NCBI GenBank assembly: GCA_965183885.1
Contig: OZ238992.1
Coordinates: forward strand, 1,984,001-2,048,000
Source: UWMA-0277 sp965183885
GTDB taxonomy: Bacteria; Bacteroidota; Bacteroidia; Flavobacteriales; BACL11
Length of the DNA stretch: 64,000 nucleotides
Reading direction: 5' to 3'
The translations under genes and the position numbers were made by a program. Position 1 is the stretch's first letter, and every line of letters begins with the position of its first letter. The notes beneath the pieces are model-generated. The model did no database searches, was not told the DNA's origin, and saw only the letters and a program-made list of their open reading frames with translations. Positions 17,788-26,235 of the stretch are shown in pieces.

Positions 17788-19275
17788 TTATTTAATTATT
17801 ATTTTCTTTTCTACTGCTCCTCCCTCATAAATGTAAAACAAAGGAGTGTTAGTTATAGGTTTAACTTCCCTACCCAATACATCAACTATTTTAAGGAGTT
17901 TTCCTTTAGGAGTATTAGTTACAGGTTGTTCATTAATACTATTTATATTAACACAGGAATAACTTAGGTTTCCATCGTAGAAATCTTGAATATTTTGGGT
18001 ATAGTTAAAAAGTAAAGGAACGCTTCCTCCATTGGTGTTGGTACTATCCCAAGCAAAAACAAAAGCGTATTCCAAAGTATAGGAAGTGTTGGTATCTAAA
18101 GTAAAAGGACCATTTGACATGATAAACCTTCTGTCTGAAGGAACATTTCCTGCTGTAACCTCAGTCCAAGGAGTGGTAAAGTTAGGGTCAGTATTATTTG
18201 GGAACATATAGCTGCAGGTATCTGCTAAGTTTCCTCCATGCCCATCACCCCCATAAGTCATAGGAGTATTATCTACCCATATACCTTTTAGATAATTGTA
18301 AAATTGCTGAGGTGTTCCTGGAAAACCAGTAGATGAATTATAACTATTTCCATGTTGTATAAACTTATTCATAGTATTATTCAAAATAAGAACTCCTTGT
18401 GCTGGCGGATTTATTCCGTACCCAACTACTCCTTCATCATCATTGTCACCATTATAAGTATATCCTAAATTTAAAGGTATATTACAACTGATGTAGTCAT
18501 CTAGATAGTTTCCAAGATCAATATCAGTTCTTAAGCCTATATAAGTATTGCTTAAATTATGAACTCCTCTATTGTACAGTGTTGTCTTTACAAAAATAGT
18601 ATTATTTAGTTCAGGAAAATTATCACACCTATACCCATAAAACATAAGATGTTGTTCTAGTCCTATTTTTTCGCCATTACTTTCAGTATGTATATTTCCA
18701 ATATCATTTCGGATGATGTAAATAGTTTGATCTCCCAAAATATCAGGGTAATCACCATTTAATGGAGTATAAATTCCATTATTATCAACATCAACAAAAG
18801 GCGCTAAATTTTGAGATTGACCCATGCTTATATCTCCATGTGCTGGCCAGTTCTCTATGGCCTCTGGCATTACATAACTTCCATTGCTATAATTTATTAT
18901 ATGACTGTCAATTTCAATTTTATTGATTTTCCAAGTTCTATCCCAAGGAGCCATGTCAATATCATTATGATGAATACTATCAGAAACTGGACCTCCCCAA
19001 AGGTCACTTCCTCCTTGATGATAGGTTTGTGCTGCTAAGCGTAATTGTCCACCGTCATCTATTCCTCCTATCCATGTATTATGGTTAAATATTGTATGTT
19101 TACCGCTTCCAACGGGAACCTCGTAGTTTTGGTTTTGTAACGTTGTAAATAAGAATCCAGTTCCAACTGTAGCTTTCACCCCATTAGTATTTAATGTGTC
19201 TACATTAAAAGAAAGTGTTTGCTGCCCAAAACCTAAAAAAGGAACTAGCATTAAAATTGTAAGTATTCGTTTCAT
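17788..19275 (-). CDS. Secreted T9SS type A cargo protein, paralogue 2
   Basis: 495 residues. The signal peptide is compact (MKRILTILMLVPFLGFGQ). It shares with its paralogue the IWIGG..GGQLRLAAQTYHQGGSD block near 68-92, the DVDNNGIYTPLNGDYPDILGDQ block near 165-186, the GDNDDEGVVGYGINPP block and the TPWTEVTAGNVPSDRRF block. The C-terminus (KLLKIVDVLGREVK..PLFYIYEGGAVEKKIII) is a T9SS type A sorting signal. Enzymatic motifs are not recognisable. The aspartate-rich loops suggest calcium binding and the architecture suggests a surface or matrix protein. It is the promoter-proximal gene of the pair. Confidence 0.85.
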   Translation of the reverse strand: MKRILTILMLVPFLGFGQQTLSFNVDTLNTNGVKATVGTGFLFTTLQNQNYEVPVGSGKHTIFNHNTWIGGIDDGGQLRLAAQTYHQGGSDLWGGPVSDSIHHNDIDMAPWDRTWKINKIEIDSHIINYSNGSYVMPEAIENWPAHGDISMGQSQNLAPFVDVDNNGIYTPLNGDYPDILGDQTIYIIRNDIGNIHTESNGEKIGLEQHLMFYGYRCDNFPELNNTIFVKTTLYNRGVHNLSNTYIGLRTDIDLGNYLDDYISCNIPLNLGYTYNGDNDDEGVVGYGINPPAQGVLILNNTMNKFIQHGNSYNSSTGFPGTPQQFYNYLKGIWVDNTPMTYGGDGHGGNLADTCSYMFPNNTDPNFTTPWTEVTAGNVPSDRRFIMSNGPFTLDTNTSYTLEYAFVFAWDSTNTNGGSVPLLFNYTQNIQDFYDGNLSYSCVNINSINEQPVTNTPKGKLLKIVDVLGREVKPITNTPLFYIYEGGAVEKKIIIK

Positions 19276-19306
19276 AATAATAAATAGATATTAATTTTTA
19301 ATAGGT

Positions 19307-19314
19307 CAAAGCTA
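19307..19314 (-). promoter_or_regulatory. -7 element for the paralogue pair
   Basis: The minus strand reads TAGCTTTG, matching TAnnTTTG, 31 bp upstream of the start at 19275. A TTG at 19342-19340 is further away than the usual spacing, so the -33 element is uncertain. Confidence 0.4.
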
Positions 19315-19461
19315 AGACGGAAAAATGTTAAATAAAAATCAAATTATTTTAATTATATCGTTCCTTTATGTAAAATTTTATATTTTCTACATTCTATAAG
19401 TGTTGTGTGTTTATATCATTTCTAATAGTATTGTCAAATTATTAATAAAATATCATTTCTA

Positions 19462-19491
19462 TTGCTTAGTGTTTTAATTGATATACCTTTG
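19462..19491 (+). promoter_or_regulatory. Promoter of the solenoid-protein gene
   Basis: TTG at 19462-19464 and TACCTTTG at 19484-19491 are 19 bp apart, a good fit to the Bacteroidota -33/-7 consensus. The rest of the 246-bp divergent intergenic region (19276-19521) is AT-rich with no other recognised element. Confidence 0.6.
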
Positions 19492-19521
19492 TAATCACAT
19501 TATAAATTAAAAAATAGTTTC

Positions 19522-21027
19522 ATGTCTAAGACTAATAATGATAACCTTCATCAACTTGTAAAATCCTTAAGTAAATCAGAAAAAAGGTATTTTAAAATTG
19601 ATAATACTAATAGCAAACAAATTATATTGTTTGATGCAATTGATAAACTAAAGGTATATGATAGTGTTCTGTTAGTAAAAAAGGTAAAGGATAAGTCTAT
19701 TACCAATCAGTTGGCTTTAAGTAAAAGCAGGTTATACTCTAGTATACTTAAAAGTTTAAGAGCTTTTCACTCCAACAACACAGTAGATAGTCAGCTAATA
19801 AATATGTACCTTAATGCAGAAATTCTGTTTAATAAAACACTTTATAAGCAAAGTAAAAAGATACTTAATCAAGCAAAAAAAATAGCTAAAAAGCATGAAA
19901 AGTACAATGTGTTAATTCTTATATCTAAGCTAGAAAAGAAATTGTTTGAGAAGAATAATTATTCCGAAGTTAATGTAGAAATGATTAATGCTATTATAGA
20001 TTCAGATAAATTATTAGGGCTTTCTATTCTTAATAATCTTGAATTTTGGGGCTTAAAGTCACTATTGTTCTCTCATATGTATAAACAAGGGCAAGCACGT
20101 ACTAAATCAGAACAGGAAGAATTTAATAATATTATAAAGCACCCTGCTCTATCAGATTATAGCAAAGCAATTACTACGGAAGGAAAGTACTTATATAATC
20201 ATGTTTATAGTGCTTATTATTTTAGCATGAATGAATTTGAGAAAAGTTATAATTACTTGAGAAAAAATATTGACCTGATAGAAAATAATCCTGCTATTTT
20301 TAAAGAAGAGCCTAATACTTTATTTGCTATATTAACTAATGTGATTTTTATTGGTAATCAGTTAAGAAAATACAATGAAGTAGAAGAGCTATTAGAAAAG
20401 CTTTATGCTTTAGTAGCTGAATTAGAAAAATCAGCTAATGAGGATTTACAGCTTAAGCTATTTGGTAGTATTTATAGTTTAGAAATTCATATGTATGTGC
20501 AAAAAGCTGAGTTTGATAAAGCTTATGCTTTAATTCCTAAAATTATATTTGGTATTGAAAAATATGGGGCTAAGGTCCCTCCTATTCGTTTGGCTGATTT
20601 TTATTATAGTATGACAGCAGTTTGTATAGCAAAACAAAGATATTCAGAGGCTTTACAATATATTAATCAGTTATTTAGTGCTGTTAAAATTGCTGAGACA
20701 GAGGATTTATATGCTTTTGCTCAGCTAATACGCATAATGATACATTATGAACTAGAACATACTGATTTATTGCCTTATATCACGCAATCAACTTACAGGT
20801 GCTTAAAGAAAAATGAAAAGTTTTATAAATCAGAAAAATTGATTTTAAATACTTATAAAAAGGTGTTGAATACACCAAAACAAGAAAAAGTATTATTTAC
20901 AAAGCTTATAGCATCTTTAAAAGAGCTAAATGAGGAAGTAATGTTAAATCATTTTGATTTTATTTCCTTCTTTGAAGGGAAACTGAAAGAAGTTTCGATG
21001 GAAGCTATTTTACTAGCTAAAAGGTAA
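19522..21027 (+). CDS. Alpha-solenoid (TPR-like) protein of unknown function
   Basis: 501 residues, almost entirely predicted helix, with no signal peptide or membrane segment, so cytoplasmic. The N-terminal 80 residues (LVKSLSKSEKRYFK..., LALSKSRLYSSILKSLRAFH) are followed by repeated helix pairs such as LNAEILFNKTLYKQSKKILNQA and YSEALQYINQLFSAVKIAE, typical of TPR-like solenoids. The same N-terminal organisation occurs in the truncated gene at 31235-32188, so the two are probably distant paralogues. No enzymatic motif is visible; a protein- or peptide-binding role is likely. Confidence 0.75.
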   Translation: MSKTNNDNLHQLVKSLSKSEKRYFKIDNTNSKQIILFDAIDKLKVYDSVLLVKKVKDKSITNQLALSKSRLYSSILKSLRAFHSNNTVDSQLINMYLNAEILFNKTLYKQSKKILNQAKKIAKKHEKYNVLILISKLEKKLFEKNNYSEVNVEMINAIIDSDKLLGLSILNNLEFWGLKSLLFSHMYKQGQARTKSEQEEFNNIIKHPALSDYSKAITTEGKYLYNHVYSAYYFSMNEFEKSYNYLRKNIDLIENNPAIFKEEPNTLFAILTNVIFIGNQLRKYNEVEELLEKLYALVAELEKSANEDLQLKLFGSIYSLEIHMYVQKAEFDKAYALIPKIIFGIEKYGAKVPPIRLADFYYSMTAVCIAKQRYSEALQYINQLFSAVKIAETEDLYAFAQLIRIMIHYELEHTDLLPYITQSTYRCLKKNEKFYKSEKLILNTYKKVLNTPKQEKVLFTKLIASLKELNEEVMLNHFDFISFFEGKLKEVSMEAILLAKR

Positions 21028-21031
21028 AAAA

Positions 21032-21481
21032 TTATACTTTGTGTATTACATAAGTAACAACACCCCATACTTTAAAGTCCATTTCCTTAGTTATTTCTAT
21101 GGGTGTAAAATTTTCATTTTCGGGCATTAAATAAAGCTTTTTATCTGATACATTTACACGCTTCACAGTAAACTCATTGTCAATTACTGCAAGCACTATG
21201 CTCCTATTCATTGGCTCAATAGCTCTGTCAACTAGCATTACATCTCCTGATAAAATTCCAGCATCTTTCATACTCTCTCCTATTGCTTTTACACAGAATG
21301 TAGATGCAGGGTTCTGAACTAAATGATCATGAAGATTTAAATCTAAATCCATGTAATCATCAGCAGGAGAAGGAATTCCTGCAGGAACACTACCTTCAAA
21401 TAAAGGAATATCTCCAAGTGCAGCATCATCTAAACCGTAGAATGCTAATTTATCAGTATTTTTAAGATGTTTTATTTTCAT
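21032..21481 (-). CDS. umuD: UmuD-like S24 peptidase (SOS mutagenesis)
   Basis: 149 residues, matching UmuD and lacking LexA's DNA-binding domain. The self-cleavage region reads SVPAGIPSPADDY, with the cut expected between Ala-34 and Gly-35. The catalytic Ser is in GESM (Ser-70) and the Lys in FTVKRV (Lys-107). In E. coli, RecA filaments trigger cleavage and UmuD' joins UmuC to form Pol V. No umuC lies beside it in this window. It sits 29 bp downstream of dciA and recF, a DNA-maintenance setting. No SOS box was identified. Confidence 0.9.
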   Translation of the reverse strand: MKIKHLKNTDKLAFYGLDDAALGDIPLFEGSVPAGIPSPADDYMDLDLNLHDHLVQNPASTFCVKAIGESMKDAGILSGDVMLVDRAIEPMNRSIVLAVIDNEFTVKRVNVSDKKLYLMPENENFTPIEITKEMDFKVWGVVTYVIHKV

Positions 21482-21510
21482 TGTTATTTACATTTTTTGA
21501 GTGAAGCTAC

Positions 21511-21801
21511 TTACTTAAGAATGATGTCTTTTATATATTCTTTCCCTAGTTTTTGATTGATTTCCTGTAAAAGTTCTGATTTTTTATAAGAGAGTTCGTT
21601 ACGCATAGGTGCAGATTTAAGTTTTACATAAAGTATCTGTTTATAAACCTTTGCATCAATAATATATTTTGCTAGTTGTTCACCAATAATTTCTTTCCAA
21701 GCTGCTAAAGCATCAAGTTCGTCTAGCTTTCCTGCTAGCTTGGGGTTTTTCATTAATTTACGAATGATATCACCTACATTGTGTGTGTTTTTACCTCTCA
21801 T
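21511..21801 (-). CDS. dciA: DUF721/DciA-family protein
   Basis: 96 residues of the short DUF721 type. The conserved WKEIIGEQLAKYI block (about 50-62) and the LYVKLKSAPMRNELSYKKSELLQEIN block (about 72-93) are family hallmarks. DciA proteins load the replicative helicase DnaB in bacteria lacking DnaC. The start overlaps the recF stop as TAATG, the usual recF-dciA arrangement, so coupled translation is likely. Confidence 0.85.
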   Translation of the reverse strand: MRGKNTHNVGDIIRKLMKNPKLAGKLDELDALAAWKEIIGEQLAKYIIDAKVYKQILYVKLKSAPMRNELSYKKSELLQEINQKLGKEYIKDIILK

Positions 21802-22898
21802 TATAGTGCAGCTCCATTATCAATATTAAATATACTAAAAGATATATTTGCTTTAGTTAATATTTCCTCACTCCTTTCAGCATGAGTGTCAGTAATAAAT
21901 ACTTGTCCGAATATATTTTTGTTTACAAAGCTAATGAGTTTTAGCACCCTGTTATCATCTAGTTTATCAAAAATATCATCTAGTAATAATATAGGTTTAA
22001 AACCAATTTGATTGGTAATAAACTCAAATTGAGCTAGCTTTAAAGCGATTAAAAATGATTTTTGTTGTCCTTGCGATCCAATTTTTTTTATTGGGTAATT
22101 ATTCATCTCAAATATTATATCATCTTTATGTGTCCCTACCTGAGTGTAATTACTTGCCCTATCTTTTATTAATGAGGCTTTAAGCAGTTTATCTAAACTA
22201 TCCTCATTCAATTGCGACTTATAAGATAAGTTTACTTGTTCCTTGCTTTCAGAAATTTCAGCATAATATTTATTAAATACTGGGGTAAGCTCTTTTAGGA
22301 AATTGCTTCTTTCCTTATGGATAAGTGTTCCCATTTCTATAAGCTGGTTATCATATATTTCTAATGTAATTTCATCAAAATAATTACGATCAGAAAATTG
22401 CTTTAATAGACTGTTTCTTTGTTTTAGAATCTTATTATAATTGATAAGTGTTTTTAGGTAGGTTTGCTTGTATTGTGCAATACTACTATCTAAGTACTTT
22501 CTTCTTACTTCGCTACCTTCTAATATTAAGTTAGTGTCGGTAGGTGATATAATTACAATGGGAAACTTTCCAATATGTTCAGAAAATCGTTTGTATTTTT
22601 TCTGATTCTTTTTTATTACTTTTCCTTCTCCTTTTTTTAGATTACACTGTATTTCTTCTTCATTATTATCTTTTGTAAATATTCCTTTAAGCATAAAATA
22701 ATCCATATCAAATTGAATATTTTGAGCATCAATATGATTAAAATAGCTTTTTGTTTGCGATAAATAATGGATAGCATCCAGTATATTTGTTTTTCCAACA
22801 CCGTTATTTCCTACAAAACAACTTACCTTTTCAGTAAAGGTAAATTGGCTATTTGCATGGTTTTTAAACTGATGTATTTGTAGGTTTTTTAAATGCAA
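21801..22898 (-). CDS. recF: DNA replication and repair protein RecF
   Basis: 365 residues, the usual length. Walker A is GNNGVGKTN near 30-38, the ABC-type signature is KIGSQGQQKSFLIALKLAQ near 271-289 and Walker B ILLLDDIFDKLDD near 304-316. RecF is an SMC-like ATPase that with RecO and RecR loads RecA at single-strand gaps. recR lies elsewhere in this window (40831). The gene is followed by dciA and umuD in the same direction. Confidence 0.96.
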   Translation of the reverse strand: MHLKNLQIHQFKNHANSQFTFTEKVSCFVGNNGVGKTNILDAIHYLSQTKSYFNHIDAQNIQFDMDYFMLKGIFTKDNNEEEIQCNLKKGEGKVIKKNQKKYKRFSEHIGKFPIVIISPTDTNLILEGSEVRRKYLDSSIAQYKQTYLKTLINYNKILKQRNSLLKQFSDRNYFDEITLEIYDNQLIEMGTLIHKERSNFLKELTPVFNKYYAEISESKEQVNLSYKSQLNEDSLDKLLKASLIKDRASNYTQVGTHKDDIIFEMNNYPIKKIGSQGQQKSFLIALKLAQFEFITNQIGFKPILLLDDIFDKLDDNRVLKLISFVNKNIFGQVFITDTHAERSEEILTKANISFSIFNIDNGAAL

Positions 22899-22941
22899 TT
22901 GTTTTAGATTGGTTTTAGTAATTAAGTTCTTACAAAAAACT

Positions 22942-22949
22942 TATATTTG
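22942..22949 (+). promoter_or_regulatory. -7 element upstream of the membrane TPR gene
   Basis: TATATTTG, a full match to TAnnTTTG, 20 bp upstream of the ATG at 22970. No suitably spaced -33 TTG is visible. Confidence 0.4.
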
Positions 22950-22969
22950 CGGTCCAAAAATAAGATTAA

Positions 22970-23650
22970 ATGGCCAAAAAAGGAAACAAAACAGAAGATC
23001 AATTTGCACAAATTGAAGAAACATTAACAAGAACGGAGCAATATATTGAAGATAATCAGAAAAATTTAATGACTGGAGTAGCTGCAATTGTAGCAGTTAT
23101 AGCATTGGTTTTAGGATATCAAAACTTTTATATTGCGCCTATGGAAAAAGAAGCACAGGCTGATATGTATATGGCAGAGCTTTATTTTCAAAAGGATTCA
23201 TTCAATTTAGCACTTAATGGTGATGGACAATATTTAGGATTTGTTGATGTTGCTAGTGATTATAGTTCAACTAAAGCAGGACAATTAGCAAATTATTATG
23301 CAGGTTTATCTTACTTACATACTGGAGATTATGATAACGCTATTGAGTATTTAGGTGATTTTTCTTCTGATGATATTCTATTGTCATCTTTAGCTTTAGG
23401 ATGTATTGGAGATGCTTACCTTGAACTTGCTGATTCTGATAATGCTTTAAGTTATTACAAGGATGCTGCTAATAACAGTGATAATGAGTTTACAACACCA
23501 AGATATTTATTTAAGCAAGCTATGATTCATGAAACTAATGCTGATTATGCTGCTGCTTTAACTATTTACAATAGAATAAAAGCTGATTATAAAACTTCAA
23601 GTGAAGCAAATGGTATTGAAAAATACATTGCTAGAGCTGAAAACAGATAA
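22970..23650 (+). CDS. Membrane-anchored TPR protein, YfgM-like
   Basis: 226 residues. A charged cytoplasmic N-terminus (1-32) is followed by one transmembrane helix (about 33-52, MTGVAAIVAVIALVLGY) and a helical-repeat domain with TPR pairs (LANYYAGLSYLHTGDYDNAIEYL, LGCIGDAYLELADSDNALSYYKDA). This is the arrangement of YfgM/Bam-type ancillary TPR proteins, which contact the Sec translocon and periplasmic chaperones. It is 2 bp upstream of ribH, so the two share a transcript. Confidence 0.8.
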   Translation: MAKKGNKTEDQFAQIEETLTRTEQYIEDNQKNLMTGVAAIVAVIALVLGYQNFYIAPMEKEAQADMYMAELYFQKDSFNLALNGDGQYLGFVDVASDYSSTKAGQLANYYAGLSYLHTGDYDNAIEYLGDFSSDDILLSSLALGCIGDAYLELADSDNALSYYKDAANNSDNEFTTPRYLFKQAMIHETNADYAAALTIYNRIKADYKTSSEANGIEKYIARAENR

Positions 23651-23652
23651 TA

Positions 23653-24132
23653 ATGGCTACTAAAAATACTAACCTCTCCCACTTTAATAAGGAAGAAGTT
23701 CCCAATGCCAAAGGTTTACGCTTTGGCGTTGTTGTATCTGAATGGAACCCTAATGTTACTGGTAACCTTTATAAAGGAGCTTATGATGCTTTAGTTGAAT
23801 GTGGTGCCGATACTAAGGATATTATAAAGTATGATGTTCCTGGAAGCTACGAGCTAGTTTTTGGAGCTAAGGTAATGGCAAGACAAGATGTAGATGCTAT
23901 TATTTGTTTAGGAAGTGTTATACAAGGAGAAACTAAGCATTTCGACTTTGTATGCGAAGCAGTTGCTTTAGGTATAAAAGACTTAAACATTATACTAGAT
24001 ACCCCAGTTGTTTTTGGAGTACTTACCGACAATACAATGGAACAAGCTGAGAATAGATCGGGTGGTAAGCATGGAAATAAAGGAATTGAAGCAGCTGTTA
24101 CCGCTGTGAAAATGGCTGTTTTAAATCAATAA
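23653..24132 (+). CDS. ribH: 6,7-dimethyl-8-ribityllumazine synthase
   Basis: 159 residues. Key blocks are VVVSEWNPNVTGNL (substrate entry), VPGSYELVFGAK, the GSVIQGETKHFDFVC loop carrying the conserved His, and TPVVFGVLTDNTMEQAENR. It catalyses the penultimate riboflavin step, using dihydroxybutanone phosphate supplied by RibBA (36289-37500 in this window). The gene is cotranscribed with the membrane TPR gene. Confidence 0.96.
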   Translation: MATKNTNLSHFNKEEVPNAKGLRFGVVVSEWNPNVTGNLYKGAYDALVECGADTKDIIKYDVPGSYELVFGAKVMARQDVDAIICLGSVIQGETKHFDFVCEAVALGIKDLNIILDTPVVFGVLTDNTMEQAENRSGGKHGNKGIEAAVTAVKMAVLNQ

Positions 24133-24147
24133 CCCCTACTCTTTTCC

Positions 24148-24720
24148 TTGGAAAAATTAATTGAAACAATAAATAAGCACCTAGAAGGAGTTAAAATTGA
24201 TGAATCTGCAAAGGAATTAGAGCAATATTTTAAGCCAGAAGAATATCCTAAAGGAACCTTGCTTTTAAAAGAAGGACAATTTTCAAAGAAATTATATTTT
24301 ATTGAAAAAGGTATAGCAAGAACCTTTTCTTATGATAAAGGAAAAGAGGTTACTTCGTGGTTTTATGCTGAAGATCAATTTTTAACTGCTTGGCACAGTT
24401 TCTTTTCGCAGTCTTACTCTAGCTTTGAAAACATAGAATTATTAGAAGATACTAAGCTCTACTCTATTACTTATAATGATTATCAGAAACTGCTTAAGAG
24501 CAACCTTAATTTTTCCATCTTCGGACGAAAAGTGGTTGAGTATTTCTTAACTGTTTTAGATCTTTATTCAAAATCATACCAGTTTTTATCTGCTAAGGAA
24601 AAATACAAATTAGTAAATGAGACTTTTCCTGGAATTTGCAACAGAGTAAAACTAGGTTTAGTAGCATCAGTAATGGGTATCTCTCAAGAAACCTTAAGTA
24701 GAATAAGAGCAGGAAAATAA
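24148..24720 (+). CDS. Crp/Fnr-family transcriptional regulator
   Basis: 190 residues using a TTG start at 24148; no ATG lies close enough to keep the conserved N-terminus. The cyclic-nucleotide-binding-like domain spans about 20-120, with FKPEEYPKGTLLLKEGQ and LYFIEKGIARTF. A short helix-turn-helix ends the protein (VASVMGISQETLSRIRAGK). It lacks the Fnr cysteines, and the cAMP-contact signature is not evident, so its ligand is unknown. It follows ribH by 15 bp. Confidence 0.85.
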   Translation: MEKLIETINKHLEGVKIDESAKELEQYFKPEEYPKGTLLLKEGQFSKKLYFIEKGIARTFSYDKGKEVTSWFYAEDQFLTAWHSFFSQSYSSFENIELLEDTKLYSITYNDYQKLLKSNLNFSIFGRKVVEYFLTVLDLYSKSYQFLSAKEKYKLVNETFPGICNRVKLGLVASVMGISQETLSRIRAGK

Positions 24721-24734
24721 ATTTCCTGTCTTAT

Positions 24735-25079
24735 TTAATTCTCAAGATATCCTGAGGCAGCCCAATCATCCAACTTTTTTCTTATTGTTTCAGAAAGCAT
24801 ACCATTTGGAGGCATAGGATTACTTGCATCGTTCATCCTGCTAATAAGGTTTCCATCTTTTGCATGATGTTTAACATCATCATAAGTAGAAAGGCTAACA
24901 TAAGCACTTGGAGCATTTCCTCCATGGCAACTTGTACAGTAATTGTACATGATATTCTCAACATCTGAAGTATACACTATTTTTTCTGCTACTACAGGAG
25001 TTGGAACTTCTTCCTTTGTTGTCTTACATGAAATTAATAAAATTGAAAGGGATAATGCTGCTAATTTAATTTTATTCAT
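24735..25079 (-). CDS. Small c-type cytochrome lipoprotein
   Basis: 114 residues. A lipoprotein signal ends at Cys-18 (LLISC). The haem-binding motif is CTSCH at 48-52, and Met-89 in NPMPP is the probable sixth ligand. Compact single-haem domains of this type are anchored to a periplasmic membrane face and carry electrons. It starts 5 bp after the stop of a larger lipoprotein gene, so the two are likely functional partners. Confidence 0.88.
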   Translation of the reverse strand: MNKIKLAALSLSILLISCKTTKEEVPTPVVAEKIVYTSDVENIMYNYCTSCHGGNAPSAYVSLSTYDDVKHHAKDGNLISRMNDASNPMPPNGMLSETIRKKLDDWAASGYLEN

Positions 25080-25084
25080 AGTAT

Positions 25085-26221
25085 TTAGTTTTGAACGTTA
25101 ATATCGTTAATTGTTACTTGTTGTGTTGCATTAGGAAGTATAGTAATCATTTGTTTTGCATGGGTTACATCTCCTGCTCCAAAATTAAAATCTTCATTTA
25201 CATCTGCTATAACTGTTATGTAATAATCTCCAGGGTGTAAATAGGTAAACTGAAAGCTTGATTCCCCCTGATTTAAGTATGGAAACAATAATATAGAATT
25301 GTAGTTTTCTGGGTTTGTAGTTAATGCTCCATTGTTATCTGTTAGCGGTTCTTCTGATAAAAGTAAGAATAAGTTTTTATCTTGTATATCTGTATTTCTG
25401 CTAATGTTTACATCTAAAGTTGATAAGCTTGGGTATTGATCAATTCTTATAGGATCTCCTGCACTTATTGCTAATGAAAGTACATCAGCATTTTGGTCTT
25501 GCCACATAAAAGTTGCAGATTTTGCTGCAGTATCACCAGCATTTTTATATAAATAGTCAGGATCAAAACCATTTGTAAAATCCCACTCGTTGTTATAAAT
25601 TGTATTTTGTGGAAAACTATAAGTAATTGCTGCCTGATTAGCCAATTCAGGATTTATTTTATTGGCTTTAAAAGTCATGTGTCTTGTTGGTTCAAGAAGT
25701 CCTAGCCTACTTGTATAAACATTATAGTACAAACTATCTCCAGTAAATCTTAATTCCATCCACATTACATCGGTACCTCCTATTGCATCAACTAACCTGT
25801 AAAAATCTCCATCAGCATCAGTAGTTACTTTATCCATTACAAAATATGAAGTACGGTAAATACCATTTAATACACCGCCATTTCTTGCCATTATTGTTTT
25901 TGTTCCTTTATAATTACTTACAAAAAAGGTAGTGAATAAATTACCCATACTACCTCCTTCAAAAATTCCATGTACAATTGATGATTCTATAGCTCTATAG
26001 TCAAAAGTAAACCAATCCCAATCGTCAGCCATAATTTTATTACTTCCAACCCAATGCCCTTGCATTTTATCTAAAAAGTCAAAACCTTCAATAGTAATAT
26101 CAACTGGAACTACTCTATTTGTTTCTGGAGTTATTACAGGGGGTTTCTCTTCAATAACATCTTTTTTACAAGATACTAAAGTAATAAGTAGTATTGCGGT
26201 AGTTATAAGTGTCGTTTTCAT
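25085..26221 (-). CDS. Lipoprotein of unknown function, upstream partner of the cytochrome
   Basis: 378 residues. The lipobox is LVSC with Cys-18, followed by a KK-rich linker. Residues about 45-195 (LDKMQGHWVGSNKIMADDWDWF...) look like a lipocalin-type beta-barrel of the kind used to hold small ligands. The C-terminal part (about 255-378) is beta-rich and ends with a segment reminiscent of Ig-like domains (HPGDYYITVIADVNEDFNFGAGD), including an Asp-rich calcium-type loop. No catalytic signature is recognised. It is tightly linked to the cytochrome gene. Confidence 0.65.
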   Translation of the reverse strand: MKTTLITTAILLITLVSCKKDVIEEKPPVITPETNRVVPVDITIEGFDFLDKMQGHWVGSNKIMADDWDWFTFDYRAIESSIVHGIFEGGSMGNLFTTFFVSNYKGTKTIMARNGGVLNGIYRTSYFVMDKVTTDADGDFYRLVDAIGGTDVMWMELRFTGDSLYYNVYTSRLGLLEPTRHMTFKANKINPELANQAAITYSFPQNTIYNNEWDFTNGFDPDYLYKNAGDTAAKSATFMWQDQNADVLSLAISAGDPIRIDQYPSLSTLDVNISRNTDIQDKNLFLLLSEEPLTDNNGALTTNPENYNSILLFPYLNQGESSFQFTYLHPGDYYITVIADVNEDFNFGAGDVTHAKQMITILPNATQQVTINDINVQN

Positions 26222-26235
26222 AATTTGTTTATTTC

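Noticed and set aside
17269..19038. Open frames on the plus strand inside both T9SS paralogues (17269-17490 and 18811-19038) that resemble each other
   Set aside because: They are antisense to homologous parts of the two genes, so similarity is inherited from the duplicated coding strand; no promoter or independent signal.
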